Part shown: one piece after another, positions 18,829-21,032 of the stretch
Layout of the letters: the number at the start of each line of letters is the position of its first letter
How positions within the stretch are numbered: position 1 is the first letter of the stretch
Source: Welwitschia mirabilis
Taxonomy: Eukaryota; Gnetophyta; Gnetopsida; Welwitschiales
NCBI GenBank assembly: GCA_051453625.1
Contig: JBOZIK010000001.1
Coordinates: 21,455,521 to 21,476,552 of the forward strand
Direction: 5' to 3'
Length of the DNA: 21,032 nt
Notes under the pieces: model-generated
Database searches by the model: none
Seen by the model: the letters and a program-made list of their open reading frames with translations, nothing else
What the model was told of the DNA's origin: nothing
Translations under genes and position numbers: made by a program

Positions 18829-20063
18829 TGTTGTGGTGCATATTTATGCAATTATTATGTCTTTCATCAAATCCTGTCAATCACAAATACTTGTATAAAT
18901 ACAACATACTAATATAGATAAGAGTTAATTTAAATATTATAATTTGTCAAATGTGCTAAGCTCAAAGCTAGAGAATTCATTTAAGAGATGTACTTTTGTA
19001 TTTTTCTTTTAGATTTAATAATGAAAATAATAATGTAAGAAATTAAACATACTAGCCAATGAAAACTACTCTAAATGTAATATCTATCTAATTCTCAAAT
19101 CTTTATTATCAATATCAGCCTTGTATAATCAAGATTAATCAAGAAAACTATTGCTAACCCTAACTAACCTAAGCTATCAAGTACATTGAATAGAATATGG
19201 AAAACATAAAATGATTAAGCTAGGAAATATAAAATGCAATTTAATACAATCCCTAAACTAATGATTTCAATCTTAACAAAGGTTGCCCTTGATGACCTAT
19301 ATCAATTATGAAACTATTATGAGATCATAATCAACATAAATCATAAAGGAATTGCACATGAATAAAACTATTAAAAGATTTTTATTATTTTCAAACCAGC
19401 ATTCTATTACAAAGCAATATCACCTCAATGAAGAAGACACAATCTAACACCAAGGAAGAATCCTCTCTATAATTAATGAGTGGACTCCTATCGTTTAAGC
19501 TCTTGTCACAAGAATTTCTAGTGTAAAGAAGATGATCAAAGTTGAGGGCAAAAATAGTATTTATTTATAACAATAGAGTCTAAAAATAGCAAATATAATA
19601 AATTTAATAGAAATCCCAAAAATAGATAGGAGGCACATAACACATTGCACAAGTTTGGTGAAGTTTGATACATTAGCTAATTTTAGGTATCATCTTGATT
19701 TTTATTTGAATAATGGTAAAGATGATGTCACATTAAGAGAATTTTCATATTTAGCTTCCATCTTCGGTACAGTCGGCATCCTTATGAGCATACAGTTGGT
19801 ATCATCTATCTTATTATCTAGATAATAGGTAGGAGGATAGTATTTTTAAAGGTTAAGTAATATTAGCCTTGTAGATCACTAACTTTTTCTCAAAATGTGA
19901 AGTATCATAAATCATCCAAAATTCCTTCAAATATGCTATTGATTATGCATTTCTATGATTTTCTCCTTGACTCTCAATATTTATTGTGTTCTAATTAAAC
20001 CTGTCTAAATGTCCTATAAAACTACTTAAAATACCCTATTAAAACATACAATTTGGCATCATA
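18829..20063 (-). repeat. Right LTR (5' LTR of element 2)
   Basis: 1235 bp, starting TG on the plus strand (18829) and ending 'ggcatcata', where the terminal CA has become TA. It is collinear with 12895-13983: 'cttaacaaaggttgcc' against 'cttaacaaagattgct', 'cacctcaatgaagaag' against 'cacctcaataaaagaa', 'aataccctatt' near the end. A perfect palindrome, ATTATCTAGATAAT, lies at 19813-19826. If 20063 is the true edge, the first flanking bases are ATAGT. Confidence 0.8.
19813..19826. repeat. Perfect 14-bp palindrome in the right LTR
   Basis: ATTATCTAGATAAT is fully self-complementary and matches the RTYRTCYRGAYRAY family apart from outer-arm changes. Confidence 0.65.
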
Positions 20064-21032
20064 ATAGTGTGCATCAATAATGATGTTACTTATACAAAGT
20101 CCAATTTATTCATTTTAAGTCCACATCCTTCAAACTCATATAGGACGTTTAATAAGATCTAATATAATTTTTCCATTTTCTCCCCTTTTGAATAGCATCA
20201 AAAGAAGTAGTTACTAAGAGTAAAATCACTAGTGTATCAAGTGTCATCTCCTACATCATTGCTATCATTGTCACTATCCTTAGTGGTAGAGATTTGGATG
20301 GTGCATGAAAAAGATGGTGGGGGTAGAGATGTATGCTACTTTCTTGATGGTTGCTATGATGGCTTATCTTAAACTTAAGAGACCTATTTTATCATATGTA
20401 AGTACATCTATTTTTTATTATTTCACTTGTTAAATATTTTGTATTATCATGTGGATGGGTTAGTACAATAACATCAAACCTTGATAGGCACTAGATAATG
20501 ATGAATCTCCAGAGATAAAATCTCACAAAAAGGATCAGATATTAAATATCAAAATCAATTATTTAAAGATGTCTAGAAAATTAAAGACATCTAAATTGAA
20601 GATATCTTACATGTACTAGAATACAAGTAATAGACTACGACTATTATATTTAAGATGACTGAGCTGAAAATTAAACCAAACATAGATGAAGACCTCTACA
20701 TAATTAAAGACATTTATACTAAGCTAAAATAGGTAACAGAGTTAAAGATACCTTTAACTAAGATCTTACATTTTAGATAACCCATCAAATTGTACATTAC
20801 AAATTAATGATCACAAAGGCCTAAAGATATTATAGAGAAAATTTCATCAAAACTTGAACAAGTTGACTAAAGATGTCCTATAAGATAAAGATGTCTAACT
20901 ATTAGTAGACATCTAAAAAAGTGAAGACATCTCAAATCAAAGTTTACATCATTTAAAACTAAAGTTATGCATCTAATGCCTAGATGTCTCTTATTCATTA
21001 TGTGGTGGTTACAAATTTAAATAGCTATCTTT
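20064..21032. other. Flanking DNA outside the right LTR, unassigned
   Basis: No similarity to either element and no coding motif recognised. The left half (20064-20500) is ordinary AT-rich DNA with a short plus-strand 'gatggtgggggtagag' stretch; the right half carries the palindrome cluster described next. Confidence 0.5.
20567..20989. repeat. Cluster of AGACATCT / AGATGTCT octamers
   Basis: AGATGTCT occurs at 20567, 20889 and 20982, and AGACATCT at 20585, 20907 and 20925. Close variants occur at 20600 (AGATATCT), 20690, 20709, 20746 and 20871. The two octamers are the two single-deamination products of the palindrome AGACGTCT. Start-to-start spacing is 18 bp in three cases (20567/20585, 20889/20907/20925). 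Possibly the LTR or subterminal region of another mobile element entering from the right. Confidence 0.65.

Larger units (their letters stand above)
12084..20063 (-). mobile_element. Ty3/gypsy LTR retrotransposon 2 (internally deleted)
   Basis: The right LTR (18829-20063), primer site, leader, gag and protease are all recognisable by collinear similarity to element 1. After the acidic linker the element jumps through about 850 bp of unassigned sequence to the last part of integrase (about 14926-15050), the 3' non-coding region and the middle LTR. RT, RNase H and the integrase core are missing. It has the same orientation as element 1 and shares an LTR with it. Confidence 0.8.

Noticed and set aside
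18686-18880. 64-codon minus-strand open frame
   Set aside because: It spans the primer binding site and LTR boundary, so it cannot be a functional coding frame of the element.
612-19826. CRISPR-like array made of the palindromes
   Set aside because: The copies are irregularly spaced over the whole window, diverged, and the organism is evidently a plant; no regular repeat-spacer pattern exists.

Overview
The window looks like plant nuclear DNA from a repeat-rich, heterochromatin-like region. It is strongly AT-rich, poor in CpG, and I see no intact host gene, tRNA or rRNA. Seven runs of N are scaffold gaps. Nearly everything recognisable belongs to old, broken Ty3/gypsy LTR retrotransposons read on the minus strand. 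The lineage is probably the Athila/Tat branch, judged from the tRNA-Asp-like primer site, the 'YCFLDGY' RT motif and an envelope-like or 'plant transposon protein'-like remnant downstream of integrase.

Layout, read right to left in the direction of the elements: flanking DNA with a cluster of short palindromes (20064-21032); LTR (18829-20063); primer binding site (18808-18825); leader; gag (about 16600-18465); protease (about 16200-16590); an acidic linker ORF (15913-16215); a stretch I cannot assign (15055-15905), where RT, RNase H and the integrase core should be; an integrase C-terminal remnant (about 14926-15050); a 3' non-coding region (13984-14925); a second LTR (12084-13983); a second primer site (12063-12080); leader; gag (9730-11600); protease (9208-9690); linker (8971-9183); RT (7700-8945); RNase H (7130-7700); integrase (5960-7130); 3' non-coding region (3861-5959); an envelope-like remnant (about 2700-3720); and a second copy of the 3' non-coding region (1-1827) running off the window.

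Two same-orientation elements therefore share the middle LTR (LTR-internal-LTR-internal), an arrangement that recombination between LTRs can produce. None of the proteins is functional: every domain carries stop codons and frameshifts, and several catalytic residues are changed by G-to-A type substitutions.

The most unusual signal is a family of about 15 decayed 14-bp palindromes (pattern RTYRTCYRGAYRAY, apparently from a CpG-rich palindrome). They are scattered through the LTRs, leaders and 3' regions of both elements. A second, unrelated palindrome (AGACGTCT decaying to AGACATCT/AGATGTCT) is clustered at the right edge, partly with 18-bp spacing.
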